Shown piece after piece: positions 47,001 to 55,902 of a DNA stretch of 63,860 nucleotides. The DNA is taken from the NCBI GenBank assembly GCA_028684095.1, contig JAQUGQ010000008.1:1-63860 (forward strand), given 5' to 3'. The stretch's first letter is position 1; each line of letters starts with the position of its first letter. This stretch comes from Clostridia bacterium (GTDB taxonomy: Bacteria > Bacillota > Clostridia > TANB77 > CAG-465). The position numbers were made by a program, and so were the translations under genes. A model generated the notes under the pieces. That model ran no database searches, was not told where the DNA came from, and saw only the letters and a program-made list of their open reading frames with translations.

Positions 47001-47153
47001 ATTTGTATTACCTTTAAATCTACTATATTCTTCATCAGTAAGTGATGACAAATGAGATTTAACCTCAATACCTATACTTTTTAATTTACCTATTAATTCA
47101 TTATTAGATAAATTAAGATCTTTTGCTAACTCATGTACTTTCATTTTACCCAA
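44058..47153 (-). CDS. infB: Translation initiation factor IF-2
   Basis: 1031 residues; places fMet-tRNA on the 30S subunit and promotes joining, with GTP hydrolysis. Layout: N-terminal IF2N helix ([16 protein letters not shown]), a long low-complexity linker (~60-420) holding Arg-Pro-Tyr-Asn-Asn repeats, a second IF2N module ([20 protein letters not shown]), and the GTPase domain with [20 protein letters not shown] and NKIDK, followed by domains II-IV. I take the TTG at 47153 as start: it gives GKMKVHELA, matching relatives, and GGGGGA lies upstream. Next to ylxR; the usual ylxQ between them is missing. Confidence 0.96.
46185..46500 (-). repeat. Tandem 75-bp repeats within infB
   Basis: About four copies of a 75-bp unit encoding [10 protein letters not shown] + TES/QGS + [12 protein letters not shown]. 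Units differ by a few bases (TTES versus TQGS, NNNN versus NNSS, one shorter unit at the N-terminal end). Such an in-frame repeat can expand or contract by slippage or recombination and would change only linker length. Confidence 0.9.
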
Positions 47154-47156
47154 AAC

Positions 47157-47420
47157 TTATTCCCCCATCCTAATTAATAACAATCCTAAAACTTCTTTCA
47201 AACTATCCAAATTTAAACTTATTTTCAAATTATATTTTGATTTATCAATTACTTTTACAAAATTTTCTATACATTTTTTGTTTTTACAAATATATATTCC
47301 TCTAGAATTTATATTTTGTTTTTCATCTAATATAGCTAACCCATTATCTGCTACTATCCTAAATAAATTATTTTTTTCATTTCTTTTTTTGCATAAACTG
47401 CAGCATCTTATTGGAGTCAA
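47157..47420 (-). CDS. ylxR: YlxR family RNA-binding protein (DUF448)
   Basis: 87 residues: PIRCCSLCKKRNEKNNLFRIV and NSRGIYICKNKKCIENFVK, the YlxR pattern with its Cys/Arg-rich start. Starts with TTG at 47420, preceded by AAAGGTG. The usual ylxR gene in the nusA-infB operon. Confidence 0.92.
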   Translation of the reverse strand: MTPIRCCSLCKKRNEKNNLFRIVADNGLAILDEKQNINSRGIYICKNKKCIENFVKVIDKSKYNLKISLNLDSLKEVLGLLLIRMGE

Positions 47421-47434
47421 TTATATCACCTTTT

Positions 47435-48505
47435 CTATTCTACTATATTTTCTTTAACACTTGTTTCTGTTTTTATATCTATTTTCCATCCTGTAAGTAT
47501 AGCAGCAAGTCTTACATTTTGACCACCACTACCAATAGCATATGATAGACATTCATCAGGAACTACAACTGTTGCAATTCTTTCTTCATCATTTATATCA
47601 ATAGCTAAAACTTGTGCTGGAGATAATGCATTTATAATAAAACTTGGTATGTCATCACTATATGGTATTACATCAATTCTTTCACCAGATAATTCTTCAA
47701 TTATTGGTTGTATTCTAATACCTTTTTTTCCTACACATGCTCCTACTGGATCTATATTTTCATCCTCAGTATATACAGCTATTTTAGTTCTACTTCCAGC
47801 TTCACGTGCTATTCCTTTTATTTCTACTATACCTTCAGCCACTTCTGGAACTTCAAGTTCAAATAATTTTTTAACAAAATTTGGATCTTTTCTAGAAAGT
47901 ATAACTTGTGGACCATATTTTCCATTAGCTGTTACACTTAGAACATATGCTTTTATTCTATCATGTGAATTGAAACTTTCTTTTTTAATTTGTTCTTTTT
48001 CAGGAATCAAAGCTTCAACTTTTCCTAAATCGACAATTGTTCCAAATTTGTCAGTTCTTTGAACTATACCAATAACTATTTTGCCTTCTTTATCACTATA
48101 TTGTGAAAAGACTAAATCTCTCTCTGCTTCTCTTAATCTTTGTACTATAATTTGTTTACCTGCTGCTGCTGCAATTCTTCCGAAATTTTTTGGTGTAACT
48201 TCAATGTTTATAGTATCCCCTATTTTTGCTCTTTTAGTCACTGTTTTAGCCTCATCTAAAGACACCTCTAAATTTTTATCAGTAACTTCTTTAACAACTT
48301 CTTTAATAGCAAATATTTTAATATCACCTTTTTCTTCATTAAGCTCTACTACAACTGTTTCGTTTGTATCATAGTTTTTTTTATATGCAGCTTCTAAAGC
48401 CATTTTTAAAGATTCAATTAAGTATTCTTTTGTTATCCCTTTATCCATATAAATTTCATCTAAAGCATTGATTAATTCTTTGGCACTAACCTTTTCACTT
48501 TTCAT
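47435..48505 (-). CDS. nusA: Transcription termination/antitermination factor NusA
   Basis: 356 residues: N-terminal polymerase-binding domain, S1 domain (~135-205, VIGIVQRTDKFGTIVDLGKVEALIPE), two KH domains with DPVGACVGKKGIRIQPII and SYAIGSGGQNVRLAAILTG. No acidic C-terminal repeats, as in most Gram-positives. Between rimP and ylxR. Confidence 0.97.
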   Translation of the reverse strand: MKSEKVSAKELINALDEIYMDKGITKEYLIESLKMALEAAYKKNYDTNETVVVELNEEKGDIKIFAIKEVVKEVTDKNLEVSLDEAKTVTKRAKIGDTINIEVTPKNFGRIAAAAGKQIIVQRLREAERDLVFSQYSDKEGKIVIGIVQRTDKFGTIVDLGKVEALIPEKEQIKKESFNSHDRIKAYVLSVTANGKYGPQVILSRKDPNFVKKLFELEVPEVAEGIVEIKGIAREAGSRTKIAVYTEDENIDPVGACVGKKGIRIQPIIEELSGERIDVIPYSDDIPSFIINALSPAQVLAIDINDEERIATVVVPDECLSYAIGSGGQNVRLAAILTGWKIDIKTETSVKENIVE

Positions 48506-48523
48506 TTTTTCTATTCCACCTCT

Positions 48524-49054
48524 CTATTTTTTATTATCTTTAAACATCTTGTCATAATCAAAAACTGTATGTGCAGATGCTATGTCTTTTATGTCTAAAT
48601 TGAAAGTTACGTCTATATTTGATATATTCTTTTTAACTGTTATTTTATTTTGTTCCTCGTCTAAGTTAATTAGTTTTGCTTCAAATTCTTTTAAATTTAC
48701 ATCTTTTAATATATTAGTTTTCTTAAATAGTCTAACAAAAATATCATATCCAATATATTTTTTATATAATTTCAAACTTTTAAGTTGTCTTTCCATTCCT
48801 GCGGATGATACTTCTAGAACGTATTCTTTATCATCCTTCATTAAATCATCTATTTTTTCTTCAATTTTTCTACTTATATTTGCACAATCTTCAATATCTA
48901 CTTTACCATTCATTTTATCTACAACTATTTTTAAAATATAGTTATCTAACTCTTTTACATATTCAATATATTCAACAATAAAACCCAAATCAGTTAAATC
49001 GTTTTCAATAGCTATTTCAATTTCATTTATACCTTTATTTGTAATATTACTCAC
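48524..49054 (-). CDS. rimP: Ribosome maturation factor RimP
   Basis: 176 residues; needed for 30S assembly. LTDLGFIVEYIEYVKE, ILKIVVDKMNGKVDIEDCANISR and VLEVSSAGMERQLKSLKLYKKYIG match the family core (the usual SPG is SAG). First gene of the operon. Confidence 0.92.
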   Translation of the reverse strand: MSNITNKGINEIEIAIENDLTDLGFIVEYIEYVKELDNYILKIVVDKMNGKVDIEDCANISRKIEEKIDDLMKDDKEYVLEVSSAGMERQLKSLKLYKKYIGYDIFVRLFKKTNILKDVNLKEFEAKLINLDEEQNKITVKKNISNIDVTFNLDIKDIASAHTVFDYDKMFKDNKK

Positions 49055-49074
49055 CTCAAACTTTCACATAATAG

Positions 49075-49103
49075 TAAATGAGAGGATTTGTCAACCCCCT
49101 CAT
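49075..49103 (-). promoter_or_regulatory. Hairpin in rimP leader
   Basis: On the minus strand GATGAGGGGG...CCTCTCATTT can form a stem of ~8-9 bp just after the predicted transcription start and ~20 nt before the rimP start. There is no T-run, so it is not a clear terminator. Leader structures before rimP-nusA are known in Bacillota. Confidence 0.4.
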
Positions 49104-49119
49104 CTTAATTTGTATTTAT

Positions 49120-49148
49120 ATTATATACTATATATATGCGAAAAGCAA
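49120..49148 (-). promoter_or_regulatory. Promoter of rimP-nusA-ylxR-infB-rbfA
   Basis: Minus strand TTGCTT (49143-49148), 17 bp, TATAAT (49120-49125), ~65 bp before rimP. Confidence 0.7.
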
Positions 49149-49221
49149 TAGTTTTATGTTAATTCATTAAATATTTATACAAAAAAACGAAATAATTTTG
49201 TTTTTTCTATTTTATGTCTTA

Positions 49222-50107
49222 TTATTTTCTTATTAATCTAATTACATCAATTTGCGGTGGATTAAATAATCTAAAAGCAAGTAGTGGCATTCTCTTACTC
49301 ACACCCAATCCTGTACTCACATATTGACTCACATTTTCACATTTATAAAGTCCAGATACCATTTTCTTGTCCGGAAAAAAAGATTCTTTAAATGTTTTCG
49401 CTGGCACATATAATGCACCGTAAAAACGGAATTTTAATTTGACCTCCATGATAATGTCCAGCTATTATTAAATCATATTTATAATATTTTATTTTATTCA
49501 TAGATATACAATTTAAAATGGTTTTACCTACTGGTTTATGTCCTATTGCAATACTTATGTTGTTTCCAATAAGTGAAAACTTTTGTTTGAATTTTTCTTC
49601 ATAATAATATTTTTTCCCAAACACAAACATATTTGTAGCTATATCAAAGTTTGATAACCAAATTTTAAAATCATTCTTTTCTATACAATATGTATCTTTT
49701 AGTAGTGTACATCCTAGTGATTCTACCTGCAAACCAAAATTAGTAACTTTATTCTTTTCCTCATCATATGTTTTAGGTCCATTATTACCATCAACATAAA
49801 TAATAAGATTTCTATTATTTATATTGCTTAAAAGATTTTTAAAAGATTTCATATTATAATCTTTATTGTTTATCATATCTCCTGTAAAAACAATTGCATC
49901 ATAGTTTATACTATTTATTTTATTATATAAAACAAAACCAAATTCCTTTGAATGTAAATCCGTCATTTGCAATATTGTGTAATTATTAAATTCATCTGGT
50001 AAATTCTCTATATATACATCACTGTATTTTATATTTACGTCATTGTTATCCAATATAACATATATAGTAAATACACATATACAAATTATTATTATTATTA
50101 TAGTCAT
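49222..50107 (-). CDS. Membrane-anchored metallophosphoesterase, split by +1 frameshift at CGG
   Basis: A YkuE-like calcineurin-fold phosphoesterase with one N-terminal membrane helix (~1-18). MTDLHSKEFG, FTGDMINNKD, IGHKPVG and AGHYHGGQIKIPF supply most metal ligands; the usual GNH motif is GNN (VDGNNG), so the catalytic His appears replaced. After IPFL the DNA reads C-GGTGCA (C at 49420). In the zero frame (CGG TGC) translation stops after nine more codons; skipping C gives GALYVPAKTFKESFFPDKKM and continues to LIRK, stop at 49222, a complete C-terminal half. 294 codons plus one base. Substrate unknown. Confidence 0.85.
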
Positions 50108-50193
50108 ATTATTCTCCTATAGATTTATATAATTCCCACATCTTAATAAAATGTAGGAATTATATATTATTATATTTACTTAAAATATTTTTA

Positions 50194-51813
50194 TTATTTA
50201 ATTATATTATCACTGATAGTTTTCCATATATCTGGAGTTTCAAACCCTTTTCTCCACCCTGCTAAACCACCTAGTTCATATGTATTTATTATATTTACTC
50301 TGTTTTTCATTGATAAACTATCTTCAATCCACATTTTATATGTCATATCACCCTTTGTGTATTCAATAAAATTTTGACCTGATTTTTCATCAAAAATTGA
50401 TTTCAAATTATTAGTTTTGATATAATTTGCAGCTTCTTTAATAGTATATACACTAGTTGTAGGTTTACTTATACCTGTTTTTTCAGTCCATAATCTTGTA
50501 TAAAATGGTACACCTAATATTATTTTATCAGAAGGTATTTTTGAATCATTTATCAATGATTTTATATTATCTTCAACCCATGAAATTTCAGATATTGAAC
50601 CACTCTCATTTGACCAGCCACCTTTTTGATCATATCCCATAAGTATTGTATAATCTGCTGATTCACCTACACCTTTTCTATCAATATATGCAACAAAATA
50701 CATATCCACAGATATCACTTTACCTTGTTTTCTAACTAATGGTGCAAGTTCACGTATAAATTGTGTATATAGATCTCTATCATCTATTTTCATGTTTTCA
50801 AAATCTATATTTATACCGTCTAAATTATCATTTTTTAATATTTCTAGTATATTTCTAATTAAGTTTTCTCTTGAACTTTCACTATTCATTAGAAGTGAGG
50901 TATCTGTTGGCGAATAATTTGCTGAATCAATACTATTTGTTATTATTGGCCATACCTTATATCCTAAACTTTTAGCTTTATTTACATATTCATTAACAGA
51001 TTTGCTAGTTATATCACCTTTAGAATTTTTCAATTCATATAATGTAGGTGATACAACATTAACTACATCAATTTTAGAATTTTCTAGTGTATTTAAACTA
51101 TTCCCATACTGCCAAAACATAACAACTTTATCTTTCTTTTGTTTTACTTCATTTTGAACTTCTAATTCTTCAAAAGTCAACGAATTTTTAAATATATATC
51201 CAACAACATTTTGACTTGTTTTGATTTTTACCCATCTATTATGTGTAAGACTATCTGCATAAACAGTAATTTCATCATCTTTATTAAGATTAGACAAAAC
51301 ATCTGAATTAGTTTGTATGTCTGAATATACATTGATTTTATTATATAAAATATTACCTTGTGTACTATTTTTTTTATCGATAACTATTGAATTTAACTTT
51401 TCATTATACTGAACATCGATATTATACAAGTCTTTAAATATATTTATTGGTATATAAATTTTCTCATCTACCAGTTTAACTTCATTTTCAATATCTTTAT
51501 ATTCTAAATTAAGATTAACTTTTTTCTCTCCTACCTTAAATTTAGCAGTATCTGTATTAGTTGTAACTATAATTTTAGAAGCTAAACTATCATAAAATAT
51601 ATTGTTATCTATAGTTTTGCCAATAGTGTCAGAAGAAATATATATTCCACCATTTTCTATAAATGGTTTAAAATCAGTTTGTATATTATCTCCAAATATA
51701 ACTAATGATGTTACATCTCTTGATTCAAGTGGTGATATTTGAAACATTACAACTGTAAAAACAAGTATTACTATTAATACAATAGAATATTTTAATCTAA
51801 GAATTTCTTTCAT
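50194..51813 (-). CDS. Secreted glycoside hydrolase family 18 protein with SH3 domain
   Basis: 539 residues. An N-terminal helix (~8-25) anchors or exports it. Residues ~40-145 resemble a copper-amine-oxidase-N/'stalk' domain (IYIPINIFKDLYNIDVQY), ~150-215 an SH3-like domain, and ~225-539 a GH18 barrel with DGINIDFENM (D-x-x-D-x-D-x-E, catalytic Glu) and YDQKGGWSNESG, GVPFYTRLW. Such proteins (like YaaH/SleL-type) often cut peptidoglycan glycan chains; spores are not implied. The ATG at 51813 follows AGGTGG; the frame also opens with GTG at 51822. Confidence 0.9.
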   Translation of the reverse strand: MKEILRLKYSIVLIVILVFTVVMFQISPLESRDVTSLVIFGDNIQTDFKPFIENGGIYISSDTIGKTIDNNIFYDSLASKIIVTTNTDTAKFKVGEKKVNLNLEYKDIENEVKLVDEKIYIPINIFKDLYNIDVQYNEKLNSIVIDKKNSTQGNILYNKINVYSDIQTNSDVLSNLNKDDEITVYADSLTHNRWVKIKTSQNVVGYIFKNSLTFEELEVQNEVKQKKDKVVMFWQYGNSLNTLENSKIDVVNVVSPTLYELKNSKGDITSKSVNEYVNKAKSLGYKVWPIITNSIDSANYSPTDTSLLMNSESSRENLIRNILEILKNDNLDGINIDFENMKIDDRDLYTQFIRELAPLVRKQGKVISVDMYFVAYIDRKGVGESADYTILMGYDQKGGWSNESGSISEISWVEDNIKSLINDSKIPSDKIILGVPFYTRLWTEKTGISKPTTSVYTIKEAANYIKTNNLKSIFDEKSGQNFIEYTKGDMTYKMWIEDSLSMKNRVNIINTYELGGLAGWRKGFETPDIWKTISDNIIK

Positions 51814-51833
51814 TATTTCCACCTCTTACATGG

Positions 51834-54218
51834 TTATTTTCTGATTTGAGCTTTAAACTTGCTATTTAACATATCAAACAAACTATCCATAAATGCTGAT
51901 ATTTCGGTATCTTCTAATGTTTTATCATTAGATCTTAACTTAATTCTATATGCCATACTCTTCTTACCCATTTCAATTTGATTACCTTGATATACATCAA
52001 ATAATGTAACGTTTTCTACTATATTAATATTTAAGTTTTTAATTTCTTTTACTATATCACCTGAAAGAACATCTTCATTTATTACAAATGCTATATCCCT
52101 TTCAACAGTAGGATATTTAGGTAATTCTTTATATTTAATTTTGTTTACCTTATTTTCATATACTTTATCTACATAAATAATTGCAATATATGTATTTTCG
52201 GGTAATGTATAATTTTGAATAATCTTAGGGTTTAATTTACCTATTGTTGCAATTGTTTCATTATTAACTAGTAAATCAGCAGACATTCCTGGATGTAAAT
52301 ATGTCTCGCCACTTCTAACTATTTCTGTCTCAATTTTAAAACTATTTAAAATATTAGAAACTACATCTTTTAATTCATAGAAATCTAAATTATCGCCATA
52401 CATTCCTAAAGTTAAGTGTAATTTTTCATCACATAATTCGTTTTTTATTATGTTTTCTGCATTCAAAAATACTTTTCCTAAGTCAAATAATTTAACATCA
52501 TCGTTTTTTCTAGAATAATTTCTTTCAAGAGCTTCTAACATATGCGGAATAGTAGTGGTTCTCATAAATTCAAAATCTTTACTAAGTGGATTTTCAAGTT
52601 TAACAAGATTATATAATTTTTTATCATTTTCAGATATAGCCTTTTTTAAAGTATCTATACTAAAAAATGTATATGTATATATCTCATTAAATCCCAAAGA
52701 TAAACTTAAAGATTTTATTTTATCTTCAAATAACTGTTTATCTGTTCTTCCTCCAAATGTTGCAGCTGTATTTGGCATTGTTGAAGGAAGTTTATCATAT
52801 CCATATATACGTGCTATTTCTTCTGATAAATCTTCTATTATTCTTATATCTTCTCTATAGTATGGAACAGTTACAACTGAACCTTCTACTTTTAAATTTA
52901 ACTTATTTAATATATTATCTATTTCTGATATACTAAGATCAGTACCAACTATACTATTAATTTTGTTATAATCAACATTAAGTTTGAAATCAATTTGTTT
53001 ACAATTACTTACATTAACTACATCTAAAGAAATAGTTCCTATTCCTAATGTATTTATCAAATTGCATACTCTATTCATAGCATGCTCTGTAAGTTCAGGA
53101 GCAAGTCCTTTTTCATATTTAGCTGAAGCATCTGTTCTAAGTAATAATTTCTTTGATGTGTTTCTTATACTACCTCTAATAAAATTAGCAGATTCTATTG
53201 CAACTGATGTTGTTTGATTACTAATTGCTGAATCTAATCCTCCCATTACACCTGCTATTGCAACTGCTTTTTCACTATCTGCAATAACCATGTTATTATT
53301 ATTTAATATTCTCTCTTCTTTATCTAAGGTAACTATTTTTTCATTTTCATATGCTTGCCTAACTTTTATTTCTCCATTTAAAATATCTCTATCAAAAGCA
53401 TGTAGTGGCTGACCTATTTCAAGCATAACAAAATTAGTTATATCAACAATGTTATTTATAACTGAATATCCTGATTTCATTAATTTAAGTTGTATTTCAA
53501 ATGGTGATGGTTTTATCTTAATATTTTTAGCAACATTTAGTATATATTTCTCACAATTTTCAGTCTCAACTTTTACACTTATATTATCTATACTATTTAC
53601 ATAATTTAAATTTGCACTTTTATCTTGCCATAATTCTGTACATTCCAAATCAAAAGTTACAGCAAATTCACGTGCTAATCCTTCTATAGATAAGCAATCA
53701 GATCTATTTGGAGTAATTTCAAATTCTATTATATAATCTCCAAGTCCTAATAGTTTTGATACATCTACACCTATTTTCACGTCTTTAGGAAATGATATAA
53801 GTCCTGATGATTTAACGATTGGAAATTGTTCCTTTGTTAAACCTAAATCTGCTATATGACAAATCATACACTGTGATGTAATACCTTTAACTAAATCTTC
53901 TTTGACACTTTTTCCAAGTATCTTTGCATTTGGAAGAGCTACAGGAACTATATCTCCTATAGCTATATCAGGTATCTTAGCTACAGCTATATAATTATTA
54001 TCACAAAGATTTAAAGTTACAATACTAAAACTATCATCTTCTGAATGTTTAACTATATTTTCTACTAATCCAGTATAAACACCTTCAACTAATGTACCAT
54101 ATTTTTCAAATTTCTCTACTTTACTACCACTCATTGTAAGTCTTTCTGTTATTTCTTTTATTTCTAAATTATCATCTAATTTAACATATTCTTTAATCCA
54201 ATTAAGTGAAACATTCAT
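51834..54218 (-). CDS. pheT: Phenylalanine-tRNA ligase beta subunit
   Basis: 794 residues, normal length. An N-terminal tRNA-binding (EMAP-like) domain (~38-150), B3/B4 editing domains (EIGQPLHAFDRD), B5 (VTVPYYREDIRIIEDLSEEIARIYGYD), the catalytic-like core and a C-terminal anticodon-binding FDX-ACB domain (YPTVERDIAFVI). Partner of PheS; 15 bp after pheS. Confidence 0.97.
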   Translation of the reverse strand: MNVSLNWIKEYVKLDDNLEIKEITERLTMSGSKVEKFEKYGTLVEGVYTGLVENIVKHSEDDSFSIVTLNLCDNNYIAVAKIPDIAIGDIVPVALPNAKILGKSVKEDLVKGITSQCMICHIADLGLTKEQFPIVKSSGLISFPKDVKIGVDVSKLLGLGDYIIEFEITPNRSDCLSIEGLAREFAVTFDLECTELWQDKSANLNYVNSIDNISVKVETENCEKYILNVAKNIKIKPSPFEIQLKLMKSGYSVINNIVDITNFVMLEIGQPLHAFDRDILNGEIKVRQAYENEKIVTLDKEERILNNNNMVIADSEKAVAIAGVMGGLDSAISNQTTSVAIESANFIRGSIRNTSKKLLLRTDASAKYEKGLAPELTEHAMNRVCNLINTLGIGTISLDVVNVSNCKQIDFKLNVDYNKINSIVGTDLSISEIDNILNKLNLKVEGSVVTVPYYREDIRIIEDLSEEIARIYGYDKLPSTMPNTAATFGGRTDKQLFEDKIKSLSLSLGFNEIYTYTFFSIDTLKKAISENDKKLYNLVKLENPLSKDFEFMRTTTIPHMLEALERNYSRKNDDVKLFDLGKVFLNAENIIKNELCDEKLHLTLGMYGDNLDFYELKDVVSNILNSFKIETEIVRSGETYLHPGMSADLLVNNETIATIGKLNPKIIQNYTLPENTYIAIIYVDKVYENKVNKIKYKELPKYPTVERDIAFVINEDVLSGDIVKEIKNLNINIVENVTLFDVYQGNQIEMGKKSMAYRIKLRSNDKTLEDTEISAFMDSLFDMLNSKFKAQIRK

Positions 54219-54233
54219 ATTTTTTCCTACTTT

Positions 54234-55253
54234 CTAAAACTGTTTTAAAAATCTAACATCATTTTCATATAAATATCTCATATCATTTATATCAAATTTA
54301 GTCATTGCTATTCTTTCTAATCCCATACCAAACGCAAATCCAGAATAAATTTTAGAATCTATACCTGCTGCTGCTAATACATTAGGATGAACCATACCAG
54401 CACCCAAAATTTCTATCCAACCTTCACCTTTACAAACTTTACATCCTATACCAGCACAAACAAAACATGATACATCAACTTCTGCACTAGGCTCTGTAAA
54501 TGGAAAATGATGAGGTCTTAAACGTATTTTAGTATTCTCACCAAAATATGTTTTAGCAAACGTTTCTAAAGTTCCTTTTAAATCTGACATTGTTATATTT
54601 TTATCTACAACTAATCCTTCAACTTGATGAAACATAGGTGAATGAGTAGCATCTACATTATCTGATCTATATACTCTACCTGGAACTATTATTTTTATTG
54701 GAGGTTCTTGAATTAGCATTGTCCTAGCTTGAACAGGTGATGTTTGAGTTCTAAGTATTATATCCTCTGTTATATAGAACGTATCTTGTAAATCTCTAGC
54801 AGGGTGATCTTTTGGTGTGTTTAAGGCATCAAAATTTAATTTTGAATATTCAACTTCTGGACCCTCAGCAATAGAATAACCCATACCAATAAATATCTCT
54901 TTAATATCATCTAATACTACAGTTAAAGGATGCTTATTACCAATTTTTTCATTTGATTTATCTATTGAAATATCTATTTTTTCAGAAGTGATTTTTTTAT
55001 CTATTTCACTATCTTTTAGAATCTTAAGTTTATATTCTATAATACTTTCAACTTCTTGTCTTAAATTATTAATTAAGCTACCTGCTTCTTTTCTATCTTC
55101 TGGTGCCATTTGACCTAATGTTTTAAGAATTGTAGTTATTTCACCCTTTTTGCCAAGATACTTAACTTTAATATTTTCAATGTCTTCTACTTTAACTGAA
55201 GCATTTAATTCTAACTCTACTAATTCTTTTATTTGTTTTAATTTATCATTCAT
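54234..55253 (-). CDS. pheS: Phenylalanine-tRNA ligase alpha subunit
   Basis: 339 residues. N-terminal coiled-coil, then class II motifs: motif 2 region HSPMFHQVEGLVVD, PAEDxx-type HHFPFTEPSAEVDVSC and motif 3 GFAFGMGLERIAM. A CxxC-type segment (CFVCAGIGCKVCKGEGW) lies before motif 3, as in many PheS. I chose the ATG at 55253 (AGGAG nine bases upstream). No T-box leader is visible; a simple promoter lies at 55294-55322. Confidence 0.97.
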   Translation of the reverse strand: MNDKLKQIKELVELELNASVKVEDIENIKVKYLGKKGEITTILKTLGQMAPEDRKEAGSLINNLRQEVESIIEYKLKILKDSEIDKKITSEKIDISIDKSNEKIGNKHPLTVVLDDIKEIFIGMGYSIAEGPEVEYSKLNFDALNTPKDHPARDLQDTFYITEDIILRTQTSPVQARTMLIQEPPIKIIVPGRVYRSDNVDATHSPMFHQVEGLVVDKNITMSDLKGTLETFAKTYFGENTKIRLRPHHFPFTEPSAEVDVSCFVCAGIGCKVCKGEGWIEILGAGMVHPNVLAAAGIDSKIYSGFAFGMGLERIAMTKFDINDMRYLYENDVRFLKQF

Positions 55254-55293
55254 TTTGTACATCTCCTAGTTTCTACTATTTTTTAATATCTTA

Positions 55294-55322
55294 ATTATAT
55301 AATAAAAGTAAGACAAAATCAA
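55294..55322 (-). promoter_or_regulatory. Promoter of pheS-pheT
   Basis: Minus strand TTGATT (55317-55322), 17 bp, TATAAT (55294-55299), ~40 bp before pheS. Confidence 0.75.
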
Positions 55323-55353
55323 GGAAAAAACCAAAATATAAGCTAAAAAAAGT

Positions 55354-55384
55354 AAAATATAAATTAATAATTAATTTATATTTT
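55354..55384. terminator. Intrinsic terminator upstream of pheS promoter
   Basis: A perfect stem of ~13 bp (AAATATAAATTAA on the minus strand) with a 3-nt loop, then TACTTTTTTT. It insulates pheST from upstream transcription. Confidence 0.7.
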
Positions 55385-55490
55385 TATACTAACTAAATTA
55401 CTATCATATAAAAATATTTACATAGCATCTTCTTCTATATGATAATTTTATAATCTACAATTGATTAGGATGATATATTTTTTGTTTTCA

Positions 55491-55665
55491 TTATATTTTT
55501 TTTACTGAAATATAATCTTGAATACCATATGTCTTTTCTTTGTTATTTTTCAAACTACTAACTAATATTAATACAAATAACCAAAATAGATTTTAATCTA
55601 TCATAGTAACAAAATTTCACTTTACCCAAACTTACTATTTCACCTTGTATAATACAATTGTTCAA
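55491..55665 (-). pseudogene. Decayed copy of the 63324 OB-like gene
   Basis: The first part reads NNCIIQGEIVSLGKVKFCYY then DRLKSILV from a TTG where the intact gene has ATG, matching the intact protein over ~30 residues. After ICINIS there are two stops; the middle ~25 codons are missing, and a shifted frame then gives SLKNNKEKTYGIQDYISV, matching the intact C-terminus (GSLKNSK...FDYI). So it has an internal deletion, stop and frameshift. Leader DNA is also shared with 63576-63625. Confidence 0.7.
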
Positions 55666-55687
55666 ATATACATTAACTCTCTTAAAA

Positions 55688-55725
55688 ATAAATAGCAGTA
55701 ACTAAAAAAATAGTTACTACTATAA
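55688..55725 (-). terminator. Hairpin/terminator before the relic
   Basis: The minus strand has a 13-bp stem ATAGTAGTAACTA with TAGTTACTGCTAT and a T loop, followed by TTATTTTT. The 3' arm matches the leader of the intact OB-like gene near 63600. Confidence 0.65.
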
Positions 55726-55754
55726 AATATACAATTCAAATTTTACCATCCTGC

Positions 55755-55795
55755 TAGTGGTACCCCGCTAGATACTATACTAATTTTAAAACCCG
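55755..55795 (-). ncRNA. GC-richer structured remnant
   Basis: The minus strand reads TCTAGCGGGGTACCACTAGC followed by AGGATGG; it includes GGTACC and a repeated CTAGC and is much richer in GC than its surroundings. It shares ACTAGCAGG and its position (upstream of an OB-like gene) with the hairpin cluster at 63720-63860. It may be a decayed copy of that element; its nature is unsure. Confidence 0.3.
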
Positions 55796-55840
55796 TTCAT
55801 TCATTAATTTATCTTAGTCTTACATATTTATTTATATTTT

Positions 55841-55902
55841 TTCTAATTAATTTTGTACCTTTTCTAATACAGTTTCAGTGGTCAGTACTATAATATATAA
55901 AG
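55841..55902. repeat. 62-bp conserved block at 3' end of the 55888 gene
   Basis: Two mismatches in 62 bp against 57243-57304. It spans the last codons (LYIL), the stop and ~47 bp downstream, directly flanking the hypervariable region. In diversity-generating retroelements such a conserved block beside the variable region holds the homing-initiation site. Confidence 0.7.

Noticed and set aside
49222-49449. 75-residue ORF starting MEVKLKF as a separate gene
   Set aside because: Its first residues overlap GGQIKIPF in another frame and it has no proper ribosome site; it is the C-terminal half of the metallophosphoesterase.
55755-55795. Cyclic-di-GMP (GEMM) riboswitch
   Set aside because: TAGCGGGGTACC resembles part of the GEMM end, but the conserved CACGCAAAGGGCAAAC-type half is missing and no gene with start follows at the right distance.
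55263-55887. T-box leader for pheST
   Set aside because: The GGTACC element at ~55765 looked T-box-like, but there is no AGGGTGGNACCGCG core; it lies ~500 bp upstream, separated by two terminators and followed by a plain promoter next to pheS.
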